The notes below the pieces were generated by a model. The model had not been told where the DNA came from. It saw only the letters and a list, made by a program, of their open reading frames with translations, and ran no database searches. From positions 1 through 8,751 of the forward strand of contig DATFHG010000096.1 in NCBI GenBank assembly GCA_035248725.1: a stretch of DNA of 8,751 nucleotides, in the 5' to 3' direction. Source of the DNA: DASPMP01 sp035248725. GTDB lineage: Bacteria > Gemmatimonadota > Gemmatimonadetes > Gemmatimonadales > Gemmatimonadaceae. The position numbers and the translations under genes are program-made. Every line of letters begins with the position of its first letter. The first letter of the stretch is position 1. Positions 1-7,497 of the stretch are shown here, piece after piece.

Positions 1-145
1 GACCAAGGTGCCGGGAGTCTCCGTCACACGCCCCGGATCGACGGCGGAGCACGTGCAGTTCAGCGAGCTCTCGACGACGGGCGGCATCGTCAACGCGTAC
101 GCGGCGCTGCAGGCCGCTGACCGTATGGCGGCGGCGCACCCTTAG
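1..145 (+). CDS. C-terminal end of a probable subtilisin-like (S8) serine protease, 5' partial
   Basis: Reading from base 2 gives 47 codons ending in TAG at 143-145. The tail contains VTRPGS, QFSEL and then GGIVNAYAALQAAD. A Gly-(Ile/Val)-Val-Asn-Ala-(Tyr/Asp)-x-Ala-Leu segment is typical of the last helix of subtilase catalytic domains, just downstream of the catalytic serine region, so an S8 peptidase is the best guess. The catalytic Asp, His and Ser all lie outside the window and cannot be checked. The protein ends about 20 residues after this segment, so no C-terminal sorting or repeat domain follows. A strong terminator-like hairpin 69 bases after the stop supports this as the end of a transcription unit. 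The family call is inference from a short tail. Confidence 0.55.
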   Translation, partial: TKVPGVSVTRPGSTAEHVQFSELSTTGGIVNAYAALQAADRMAAAHP

Positions 146-163
146 GGCTGCTGGGCGATTGAA

Positions 164-300
164 CTGCTGGACGCAGATGGACGCAGGACAACGCGCAGAC
201 GACGCCGAAGATGCCAACGGCGGGAAACCAATCAATTGGTTTTCCGCCGTTTGGTTTTTTCTGCGTCCCTCTGCGTATTCTGCGTATTCTGCGTCAGCAG
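164..300. repeat. 137-base nested imperfect palindrome with CTGCGT repeats (REP/MITE-like intergenic element)
   Basis: The outer ends are CTGCTGGACGCAG (164-176) and CTGCGTCAGCAG (289-300). They are reverse complements apart from one extra G at 169/170. Inside, the left arm carries ACGCAG at 171 and 181 and a related ACGCGCAG at 191. The right arm carries CTGCGT at 261, 271, 280 and 289, including a 9-base tandem repeat (CTGCGTATT) at 271-288. The centre is a second, near-perfect 15-16 bp hairpin (216-251) with a short loop. The whole is therefore a hairpin within a hairpin, with no coding capacity. The pattern resembles mobile intergenic palindromes such as REP or MITE-like sequences. No second copy lies in this window, so its repetitive nature is inferred from structure only. 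Confidence 0.6.
214..260 (+). terminator. Rho-independent terminator downstream of the partial protease gene
   Basis: The left arm AACGGCGGGAAACCA (216-230) pairs with TGGTTTTCCGCCGTT (237-251), with a single G-T wobble. The stem closes over the loop ATCAAT, whose outer A-T can also pair to leave a TCAA tetraloop. CC at 214-215 can extend the stem with GG at 253-254 across a bulged T. A run of six T follows directly (255-260). This is a standard intrinsic terminator for + strand transcription, 69 bases past the stop at 143-145. There is no matching T run on the other side, so it should work in one direction only. It lies before the next gene's start at 358, so that gene probably has its own promoter between about 261 and 340. 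Confidence 0.8.
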
Positions 301-357
301 TCATTGCCCAGGTGTGCCTCGTTGGCCCACATTGAACTCTCTAGGCCGGGAATCGCC

Positions 358-1260
358 ATGCGCAACGTTCTGCTGACCCTCGCCTGCTCTGCGCTGCCCA
401 TGCTTGCGGGGGCGCAGCGCGACGCCCGCGCCACCCTGCTGATCTCTCCGGCGGATCTCGCCGCGCGGATGCAGCGCGGCAGCGTCGTGCTCCTCCATCT
501 CGGCGACAAGGCGCAATACGACAGCGCGCATATCGCCGGCGCCCGTTTCATGACGCTGCAGGACGTCTCGGTCTCCGGTGCCACGAGCCCGGATGGGCTG
601 ACGCTGCAGCTGCCCTCGCCTGATTCACTGCGCGCGCGGCTCGCCGCGCTCGGCGTCGGTGACAGCTCGTATGTGGTCGTCTACTACGGGCGCGACTGGA
701 TCACTCCGGCGACGCGCGTGATGTTCACGCTCGACTACGCGGGACTCGGCGCACGCAGCGCGCTCCTCGACGGTGGGATGCAACGATGGATGCACGAGGG
801 GCATCCGGTCACCGCGGAAGTGCCGGCGCCGAATACGGCATCCCTGGCGCCCCTGCATACGCGCCCCATCGTCGTCGACGCGAATTGGGTCAGCGCACAC
901 CTCGGAGCGACGCACGTCGCAGTCGTCGACTCGCGAGATACCGTCTTCTATCATGGCCTTCGCGCCGGCGGCCGACCGGACAACCCGCACCGCCTGGGTC
1001 ACATCGCGGGAGCGCACAGCGTGTTCTTCGCGACCCTGTACGATTCCACGAACACGCTCAAGTCGGCTCCCGAATTGCTCGCGCTGTTCAAGGCCGCGGG
1101 CGTCCAGCCCGGCGACACCGTCGTCACCTACTGCCACATCGGACAGCAAGCCTCGGCGACGCTGTTCGCGGCGCGCACGCTGGGCTTTCCCGTGCTGCTG
1201 TACGACGGCTCGTTCGAGGATTGGTCGCGCCGGGCGGAGCTGCCGGTCGTAAAGCCCTGA
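358..1260 (+). CDS. Exported two-domain rhodanese-type sulfurtransferase
   Basis: The product is 300 residues and likely acts as a thiosulfate or 3-mercaptopyruvate sulfurtransferase, moving sulfane sulfur through a cysteine persulfide. Residues 1-19 form a signal peptide (MRN, then a hydrophobic stretch ending LAGA), so the enzyme should be periplasmic. Rhodanese domain 1 spans about 27-155. It holds the DSAHIAGA motif (55-62) and LLDGG (136-140), but its active loop (109-120) has no cysteine and is presumably non-catalytic, as is usual for the N-terminal domain in this family. Domain 2 (about 168-298) has GHIAGAHSV (214-222), the loop CHIGQQA with probable nucleophile Cys259, and YDGSFEDW (282-289). 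The frame is open back to 211, but that start lies inside the terminator hairpin. The ATG at 358 sits directly before the signal peptide. A weak GGGA at 348-351 is the only possible ribosome site. Substrate preference cannot be read from the sequence. Confidence 0.88.
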   Translation: MRNVLLTLACSALPMLAGAQRDARATLLISPADLAARMQRGSVVLLHLGDKAQYDSAHIAGARFMTLQDVSVSGATSPDGLTLQLPSPDSLRARLAALGVGDSSYVVVYYGRDWITPATRVMFTLDYAGLGARSALLDGGMQRWMHEGHPVTAEVPAPNTASLAPLHTRPIVVDANWVSAHLGATHVAVVDSRDTVFYHGLRAGGRPDNPHRLGHIAGAHSVFFATLYDSTNTLKSAPELLALFKAAGVQPGDTVVTYCHIGQQASATLFAARTLGFPVLLYDGSFEDWSRRAELPVVKP

Positions 1261-1271
1261 TCGGCGATCAG
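1257..1271. other. Palindrome spanning both stop codons of a convergent gene pair
   Basis: TGATCGGCGATCA at 1258-1270 is a perfect inverted repeat with a 3-base centre. It begins with the TGA of the sulfurtransferase gene and ends with the complement of the TGA of the opposing gene. C1257 and G1271 extend the arms to 6 bp. There is no T run on either side, so it is not a classical terminator, although it is all that separates the two convergent genes. It could be coincidence. Confidence 0.3.
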
Positions 1272-2386
1272 CGGCGCGTCAGCGCGAACAGCAGCTCGGC
1301 GACGATGAGGATGACGATCGCGATCTCGAGCAACTCGGCGCGCGTGGCCTGCGCCTCGCCATTGAGCATGGTATACGTGTCGCGCAGGATGCCGAGCTTG
1401 CGGTCGATGCCGCTGCGCCAGGCGCGCTCGCGAAAGACCTCGAGGGCACCCGCGTAGATGCGCGCGAGATACACGTCGTCGGTGACCTTGAACGCGTTGT
1501 CGGCGCGTTCCACGATCTCGGTGATGTCCGCGATGGTGAGCTGGAGCGTCGAGATCACGCTCGAGAAACGCCGCACCGGCAGCAGCCGACGACGCGCGGC
1601 AGCGATACGGTCGTACAGGGTCGGCAGCTCGGCATCCAGCTCGGCGTCGTAGACGCGCAACTCGAGCAGCTGCGCATTCGCGAACTCGACGACGAACTCG
1701 ATGTCGAAGTCGTTTGCCCGGGGCTCGACGACCAGCGCGTTGTCCCACGTGATCACGGCGAGATCGTCGCTGTAATACGAGAACCGGTGCGCGAGGATCT
1801 CGCGTCGCGCAGACGCCGAGAGCGCGCGGCGCTCCGAGAGCAGCAACGGGACGAGATGGTCATCGGTAAGGAGCTCGGCAGCCCGGCGTTCGTCACCGGC
1901 GGCGGACACGCGGCCGATGCGGAAGACCACGTACTCCTCCGCCACCTGCGCGACGCGCTGACGCTCGATGGCCAGGCCGATCCGGGCGAGGAGTGTCGTG
2001 AGTTCTGCGTCGAAGCTGCGCGCCATGTCCGGCAGTGCGTCGAAGGCGTTGCCGAAGGCGGTAAACTCCTGCCACGTGGCGCCCCGCGGTGCGTCCACCG
2101 TGAGGCGCATGGAGCAGACGCCGAAGTCGAAGAGGTGTGCCGCGAGCATCGCACGACACAGATGCCCGTCCACCCGCACCTCGCGCTCGCCCAGCATGAC
2201 GTTCAGCGGCGGGTTGCGGATGAGAAATGCCTGCGCTTCTGCACGTCCGGGCAGCGAACGGCCGCGCGTATCAGCACCCGCGAGCTCCGCCGCATGGTCG
2301 AGGCCGATCCCGTAACCGACGTCGTAGAGTCGGTACGCGGTGGCAGTGCCATCCACCGACAACGTCGGCACGAACGTGGCGCTCAT
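1268..2386 (-). CDS. Membrane-anchored protein resembling the RMD1/YagE (DUF155) family, function unknown
   Basis: The product is 372 residues. The N-terminal half (about 1-160) is a mixed alpha/beta region without a motif I can name. The middle has FSYYSDDLAVITWDNALVV (202-220), followed by a long helical, charged stretch with VVEFANAQLLELRVYDAELD (232-251). A coiled-coil-like segment runs to about 350. A single hydrophobic helix (352-368) followed by two arginines ends the protein. A middle domain followed by long helices and a C-terminal membrane helix is the layout of RMD1/YagE (DUF155) proteins, but the match is by pattern only. There is no signal peptide, so it is probably tail-anchored in the inner membrane with the bulk in the cytoplasm. 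The start codon at 2386 has GGAAGG directly against it, too close for a normal ribosome site. The gene is divergent from ligD (37-base gap) and convergent with the sulfurtransferase. Confidence 0.75.
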   Translation of the reverse strand: MSATFVPTLSVDGTATAYRLYDVGYGIGLDHAAELAGADTRGRSLPGRAEAQAFLIRNPPLNVMLGEREVRVDGHLCRAMLAAHLFDFGVCSMRLTVDAPRGATWQEFTAFGNAFDALPDMARSFDAELTTLLARIGLAIERQRVAQVAEEYVVFRIGRVSAAGDERRAAELLTDDHLVPLLLSERRALSASARREILAHRFSYYSDDLAVITWDNALVVEPRANDFDIEFVVEFANAQLLELRVYDAELDAELPTLYDRIAAARRRLLPVRRFSSVISTLQLTIADITEIVERADNAFKVTDDVYLARIYAGALEVFRERAWRSGIDRKLGILRDTYTMLNGEAQATRAELLEIAIVILIVAELLFALTRR

Positions 2387-2423
2387 CCTTCCAAGCTATC
2401 CCAGACCAGCACATCCATTCGTG

Positions 2424-4265
2424 ATGCCCGGTACATCGAAACTCTTTCAGGCGCAGCTGGCGCTGCTCGTCACGGAACCGCCGAGCGGCCCGCTGTGGCT
2501 GCACGAGCTGAAGCTCGATGGGTATCGCATCGGTATCGTCGTGGCCGGGTCCAGGGTGCGACTTCTCTCGCGACGCGGCACGGAGTGGACCGCAGAATTT
2601 CCCGAGCTCGTGGCGTCGGCGCGGAAGCTCGCGGTGAAGAACGCGCTCATCGACGGAGAGGTCGTGGTGCTGGGCGCATCAGGCATCTCCTCGTTCGAGG
2701 CGCTGCAGAACCGCGGCAAGCACCCTGGGCAGCTCGCCTTCTTCGCGTTCGATGTGTTGTCGATCGACGGACACGACGTGTCCAAGCGACCGCTCGTCGA
2801 GCGCAAACAACTCCTGCGGGATCTCATCGGCGACGGCGTCGGCATCATCCGCTACACCGAGCACTTCGACGGCGACGGCGCGAAGGTGCTCGAGAAGGCG
2901 TGTGCGCTTGGCGCCGAGGGCATCGTGAGCAAGCGGCGCGATGCGCCATACCGGTGGGGCGCTCGGCACTCCGATTGGCAGAAGAGCAAATGCTCGAAGC
3001 GCCAGGAGTTCGTGGTCGGCGGCTTCACCGATCCGAGTGGATCCCGTGTCGGCGTGGGATCGATGTTGATCGGCTATTACGAGGGCGATGCGCTGCGCTT
3101 TGCCGGCAAGGTGGGCACGGGTCGCGGATGGAGCGCATCGTTCGGGCGGGACCTGCGCAAGAAGCTCGAGGCCATCGAAACGCGCGAATCGCCGTACACG
3201 CCACGTCCGCCCGGATGGCTGGGCCGCAACGCGCACTGGGTGAAGCCGCGCTATGTGGTGGAGGTGGAGTTCACGGAGTGGACCGCTGGCGGCCATGTGC
3301 GGCATCCCAGTCTCCAGGGATTCCGCGAGGACAAGAAGCCGAGAGACGTCGTTCGCGAGACGCCTGTACTCGGCGGCCGCGCTTCGCGCGTCCGGTCCGC
3401 GAACGCACAAGTCAGCCGACTCGTGTATCCCAGGCTGCGTATCCGTCAGAGCGACCTGATGGATCTCTACGCCGACATCGCGGAGTGGGCGCTGCCGCAC
3501 GTGCAGCGGCGGCCCCTCACGGTGGTTCGGTGCAAAGGCGTGATCACCAAGCCCGACGCGCTGCGATCGCAGTGCGTGTTCGTGCGGCACACGGCACGCG
3601 AAAGCCGTTGGGCGCCCCCGGACATGCCGCGCGTGCGCATCCAGGAGAAGAGGAAGGTCGGGGAGTATGCGTATGTGAAGACCATCGACCATCTCCTCGG
3701 CATGATCGCGCGCGATGTCGTGGAGTGGCACGTATGGAACGCCCCGGCGGACGACGTGGAGCATCCGGATCGCGTGGTGTTCGATCTCGATCCGGGCGAA
3801 GGCGTGAAGTGGACCCGGGTCGTGGCAGCCGCGCGGCTCGTGCGCGATGCGCTCCAGTCGCTCGGCGTCGACAGCTGGGCCAAGACGACGGGCGGCAAGG
3901 GTCTGCACGTGGTGGTGCCGTTCCGGCGCGGGCCGTCGTGGGACGACGCGTTCGCCTTCTCACGTACCGTTGCCGACGCGATCGCGCTGGAGGATCCGAA
4001 GCGCTACACGACGTCGTTCAGCAAGTCGGATCGCGACGGCAAGGTACTGATCGACTACAAGCGCAATTATCGGACGTCGATCGCTGTTGCGGGCTTTTCG
4101 ACGCGCGCGAAGCCGGAAGCGACGATGTCGGTGCCCGTCGAGTGGGACGAGCTGGCGCGCCTGAAGCCCGAGCGTCTCACCGTAAAGACGATCCGTGCGA
4201 GACTGAAGGGCCGCCAGGATCCGTGGAAGGATCTCTGGCGGTCGAAACAATCGCTGCCCCGCTGA
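2424..4265 (+). CDS. ligD: LigD-type ATP-dependent DNA ligase fused to a primase-like polymerase (LIG-POL)
   Basis: The 613-residue protein would seal and fill DNA ends, classically in Ku-dependent non-homologous end joining. The ligase domain is about residues 8-305. Motif I is KLDGYR with the AMP-accepting Lys30. Next come SRRGTEW, motif III DGE (77-79), FAFDVLSIDG, motif IV EGIVSKR (165-171) and motif V WQKSKC (185-190). An OB fold ends in RHPSLQGFREDK (293-304). The LigD polymerase domain is about 330-600. It has FDLDPGEG with metal ligands Asp454 and Asp456, TTGGKGLHVVVP with His495, and VLIDYKRN with Asp544. There is no N-terminal 3'-phosphoesterase domain, and the order is LIG then POL, opposite to the mycobacterial order. 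The ATG at 2424 (or GTG at 2421) is chosen because the open frame back to 2340 would overlap the divergent gene and adds no recognisable domain. No Shine-Dalgarno sequence is visible. No Ku gene is in the window. Confidence 0.93.
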   Translation: MPGTSKLFQAQLALLVTEPPSGPLWLHELKLDGYRIGIVVAGSRVRLLSRRGTEWTAEFPELVASARKLAVKNALIDGEVVVLGASGISSFEALQNRGKHPGQLAFFAFDVLSIDGHDVSKRPLVERKQLLRDLIGDGVGIIRYTEHFDGDGAKVLEKACALGAEGIVSKRRDAPYRWGARHSDWQKSKCSKRQEFVVGGFTDPSGSRVGVGSMLIGYYEGDALRFAGKVGTGRGWSASFGRDLRKKLEAIETRESPYTPRPPGWLGRNAHWVKPRYVVEVEFTEWTAGGHVRHPSLQGFREDKKPRDVVRETPVLGGRASRVRSANAQVSRLVYPRLRIRQSDLMDLYADIAEWALPHVQRRPLTVVRCKGVITKPDALRSQCVFVRHTARESRWAPPDMPRVRIQEKRKVGEYAYVKTIDHLLGMIARDVVEWHVWNAPADDVEHPDRVVFDLDPGEGVKWTRVVAAARLVRDALQSLGVDSWAKTTGGKGLHVVVPFRRGPSWDDAFAFSRTVADAIALEDPKRYTTSFSKSDRDGKVLIDYKRNYRTSIAVAGFSTRAKPEATMSVPVEWDELARLKPERLTVKTIRARLKGRQDPWKDLWRSKQSLPR

Positions 4266-4271
4266 GGCAGC

Positions 4272-7200
4272 CTACGGCACCGGCTTGCGTGCGGGCACGA
4301 CCACGGCGGGCGCGCCGGCGAGCAGGGAATTCAGCCGTGCGACGTCCTGATCGATCGTGGATCGCACCCGGGCATCGAGCGCCTGCCACAGCACGTCGAT
4401 CTCCCCCATGCGCTCCTCGGTCACGCGCGTGGGCGGCAGGCCGCTCGCGTCCACCGCATCCGCCAGGAACAGCACCTGGCTGATGAGCCCCGGCGGATAG
4501 TTGATCACGTCCTGTCCGTTCGTGCTCCGCACCTGCACCAGGCTCTGCTCCAGCGTGTCGATGCGTGCGGTGATGCGCTTGCCCAGCGCCTTGACGGAGT
4601 CGGCATTCGGAAGGTCAGCCTGCGACGACACGCGATTCACCTGATCGCGCACCGATCGCAGCGTACGCACTTCCTGGAAGATCTCCGCCGCGCGCGCGTT
4701 CAGTTTTTCTATGATGGATTGCTCGCGCGCCAGCTCTTCGGCAGACATCTGCAAGCGCGGATCGGAGAGCACCTTCAGCGGCTGCGTCAGCGTCTTCCCT
4801 TCCGCGGTGAGACGCACGGTGTAATCGCCGGGCGCGACACGATACCCTTCCGTGGGAACGAAAATCACGACGCCGGAGAAAGGTGCGAGCGGTTCGGTGC
4901 GCAGATCCCACACGACGCGATTCAATCCCTGCTTCACGGTCATCGCCGGCGTGGGCGTACCTCCGGCGGGAGGAGGCTGGCGCTTGCTCGAGTACGTCCG
5001 GATGACTCGGCCGTCGGCGCCGAGGATCTCGAGCTTCGTCGGCAGCGCGTTCGCCGTGGTGTCGGGTGTGTTGGCCAGATAGAAATACAGCACGGCGCCC
5101 GGTGGAGGATTCTGGCCGAGTGGCGCGGACCCGAATCCCTGCGCGCCGGCCTCGCCCGCGAAGCCGTAACTCGTCCGGTACGCGTTGCGCGGCGCGAACA
5201 GGCGGGTGGCGCGCGTCGTGTCCAGCCCCTGCGGGAATGGGTACACGGCGTCGAGAATCCAGAAGGCGCGCCCCTCGGTGCTCGCCACGAGATCACCGGT
5301 CCCGCTGACCTGAAGATCCGTGACCGGCACGTGCGGCAGGTTGCCCTGGATGCTCTGCCAGTGACCGCCGTCGTCGAACGAGATCCACGCTCCCGTCTCG
5401 GTGCCGGCGTACAGCATGCCGCGACGCAGGCGCCCTTCGCGGACGACGCGCGCAGCTTCGTCGACAGGAAGGCCGCTGACGATCGGTGTCCACGACTTGC
5501 CGCCGTCGTGTGTCTTGTAGATGTAGGGCGCGTTGTCGTTCCACTTCACGCGATAGAAGGCGATGTATGCGGTCTCGGCGTCGTTCGGTGACGGCTCGAT
5601 CGCATTGATCTGACCCGGCGGCAGCCCCTTCGGCGTGACGTTTGTCCACGTCCTGCCGCCGTCGCGTGTGAGTTGCACCAGTCCGTCGTCGGTACCCACC
5701 CAGATCATGCCCGGCGCCTTTTCGCTTTCGGCGATGTAGTAGATGGTGTTGTAGACCTCGCCGCCGGCGCCTTCGTTCGTGATCGGCGTGCCGCCGAAGC
5801 CCTGCGTGTTCGGATCGTTGCGGGTGAGATCGGGGCTGATCGTGGTCCACGTGTTGCCGCGGTCGCTGCTGCGAAACAGCACGTTGCCACCGTGGTAGAT
5901 GACGTTCCGGTCGTTCGGCGACGTCGCGATCGGCGCGCTCCAATTGAACCGGTAGCGCAGCGTGTTCGTGGGCTGCGCGAGCGACAGCGCCGGCCACGCC
6001 ATGACATTGCGCGAGAGGCGCGTGTCGCGATCGAACTCCTCGATCATCCCCTGATAGCAGCCGCCGTAGATGTACCGCGGATGCGCGGGATCGAACGCGA
6101 GGTGCGCGCTCTCGCATCCCGCCACGGAATACCAGTCCGTGGCATCGATGCCCGCTCCGCTGGTGGCGCTCGGAATGGTGAGACTCGAGTTGTCCTGCTG
6201 CGCCCCGTAGACCCAGTAGGGAAACTGGCGGTCGGTATTGACGCGATAGATCTGTGCCGTGGGCTGATTGTTCTGTGTGCTCCACGTGCGGCCGGCGTTC
6301 ATGCTGATCGTGGCGCCGCCGTCGTTCGCCGCGATCATGTCGTCGCTGTTCGTCGGGTTGATCCAGAGCTGGTGGTTGTCGCCGTGCGGCGCGGGGAGCA
6401 CGGCGAACGTGCGTCCACCGTCGATGCTCTTCGTGATGGGCGCGTTCATCACATACACGACGTCCGCGTTCCTCGGATCGGCGGTGACGTTCGTGTAGTA
6501 CCACGCGCGCGCGCGAATCAGGCGCTGATCGCTCATGAGACGCCACGTCTTCCCCGCGTCGTCGGAGCGCCACAGTCCCCCGCTGTCCGCTTCGACGATC
6601 GCATAGATGCGATCGGGATTCGCGGGCGAGGCGGCGACGCCGATCTTCCCCATGACGCGAGGCAATCCTTCGAGACGCGTCCACGTATCGCCGCCGTCCA
6701 GCGACTTCCAGATACCGCTCTGTGTTCCGCCGCTGCGAACCTGCCAGGGCACGCGCTGCATCTGCGAGAACGCCGCGTACAGGATGCGCGGATTCGTGGC
6801 GTCCATGGAGAGCTCGGTCGCCGCGGTGGAATCGGATGGATGGAGGATCAGCTTCCAGCTCTTTCCACCGTCGACGCTCCGGAAGATTCCGCGGTCCGCG
6901 GCGCCGGGCGCCCAGCGCGACCCCTGCGCGGCGACGTACACCACGTCGTCGTTGCGCGGATGCACGAGCACCCGACTGATCTGGCGCGTGTTCTCCAGAC
7001 CGACGCGCTTCCACGTGCGGCCCGCATCGGTGCTCTTGTACACCCCGTCGCCCCACGACGACGACTGCCCACGCACCGCGTGCTCACCCATCCCGACATA
7101 GATGACGTTGGGGTCGTCCGCTGCCACCGCGATGCCGCCGACACTGCCCATGCGGAAGCAGCAATCCGAGATGTTGCGCCAGTTGTTGCCGCCGTCCTCG

Positions 7201-7421
7201 GTCTTCCAGAGCCCACCGCCGGTGAATCCGGCGTAGTAGACCAATGGCTGCGACGGTACACCGGCCACGGCGACGGACCGTCCGCCGCGATACGGACCGA
7301 TGGATCTCCACCGCAATACGCCGAAGCGCGCCGAGTCATAGCCGGGGATGGCGGAGCTTGGAGCCTGGGCGGCAGCGGTGATCGCGCCCGCGGCAGTACA
7401 GATCAGGACGAGTGTGCGCAT
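4272..7421 (-). CDS. Secreted Asp-box (BNR) beta-propeller protein, sortilin/VPS10-like "glycosyl hydrolase"
   Basis: The product is 1049 residues. Residues 1-19 are a signal peptide (MRTLVLICTA, then AITAAAQA). The first 720 or so residues hold 11 Asp-box motifs of the S/T-x-D-x-G-x-T/S-W type, beginning near residues 73, 129, 181, 239, 285, 331, 373, 517, 585, 636 and 681. These mark turns of beta-propeller blades, probably two propellers. An N-terminal segment with SIGPYRGGRS (40-49) and DCCF (86-89) is usual in this bacterial group. Residues about 730-890 form a beta-rich domain with NRVVWDLR (834-841) and GDYTVRL. Residues 890-1035 are helical and coiled-coil prone. Such proteins are often annotated as glycosyl hydrolases or sortilin-like, but no catalytic residues are evident and the ligand is unknown. 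The start at 7421 puts the signal peptide first; a longer frame to 7559 would run into the divergent gene. The gene converges with ligD, with 6 bases between stops. Confidence 0.9.
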   Translation of the reverse strand: MRTLVLICTAAGAITAAAQAPSSAIPGYDSARFGVLRWRSIGPYRGGRSVAVAGVPSQPLVYYAGFTGGGLWKTEDGGNNWRNISDCCFRMGSVGGIAVAADDPNVIYVGMGEHAVRGQSSSWGDGVYKSTDAGRTWKRVGLENTRQISRVLVHPRNDDVVYVAAQGSRWAPGAADRGIFRSVDGGKSWKLILHPSDSTAATELSMDATNPRILYAAFSQMQRVPWQVRSGGTQSGIWKSLDGGDTWTRLEGLPRVMGKIGVAASPANPDRIYAIVEADSGGLWRSDDAGKTWRLMSDQRLIRARAWYYTNVTADPRNADVVYVMNAPITKSIDGGRTFAVLPAPHGDNHQLWINPTNSDDMIAANDGGATISMNAGRTWSTQNNQPTAQIYRVNTDRQFPYWVYGAQQDNSSLTIPSATSGAGIDATDWYSVAGCESAHLAFDPAHPRYIYGGCYQGMIEEFDRDTRLSRNVMAWPALSLAQPTNTLRYRFNWSAPIATSPNDRNVIYHGGNVLFRSSDRGNTWTTISPDLTRNDPNTQGFGGTPITNEGAGGEVYNTIYYIAESEKAPGMIWVGTDDGLVQLTRDGGRTWTNVTPKGLPPGQINAIEPSPNDAETAYIAFYRVKWNDNAPYIYKTHDGGKSWTPIVSGLPVDEAARVVREGRLRRGMLYAGTETGAWISFDDGGHWQSIQGNLPHVPVTDLQVSGTGDLVASTEGRAFWILDAVYPFPQGLDTTRATRLFAPRNAYRTSYGFAGEAGAQGFGSAPLGQNPPPGAVLYFYLANTPDTTANALPTKLEILGADGRVIRTYSSKRQPPPAGGTPTPAMTVKQGLNRVVWDLRTEPLAPFSGVVIFVPTEGYRVAPGDYTVRLTAEGKTLTQPLKVLSDPRLQMSAEELAREQSIIEKLNARAAEIFQEVRTLRSVRDQVNRVSSQADLPNADSVKALGKRITARIDTLEQSLVQVRSTNGQDVINYPPGLISQVLFLADAVDASGLPPTRVTEERMGEIDVLWQALDARVRSTIDQDVARLNSLLAGAPAVVVPARKPVP

Positions 7422-7497
7422 AGGTGCACAAACTTGAGAGTTGCGAGAGATCTTGGCGAGTTCTCCCTCCGATGCCTGACCGCGCCAACTCGCGGAC

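Noticed and set aside
304..338. Possible promoter for the sulfurtransferase (TTGCCC at 304 with a weak downstream hexamer)
   Set aside because: No -10 candidate at proper spacing matches more than three of six consensus bases. A promoter is expected here but I cannot place it.
211..357. N-terminal extension of the sulfurtransferase to an ATG at 211
   Set aside because: It would translate the terminator hairpin and CTGCGT repeats and would bury the signal peptide 49 residues inside the protein.
2340..2423. Earlier ligD start at 2340
   Set aside because: It would overlap the first codons of the divergent gene, and the 28 added residues match no part of the ligase domain. The ATG at 2424 leaves a complete ligase domain.
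1787..4483. 898-codon + strand open frame crossing the DUF155-like gene, ligD and the end of the Asp-box gene
   Set aside because: It is antisense to one gene and out of frame with another that has complete catalytic motifs; its composition is extremely Arg-rich. It is a shadow frame.
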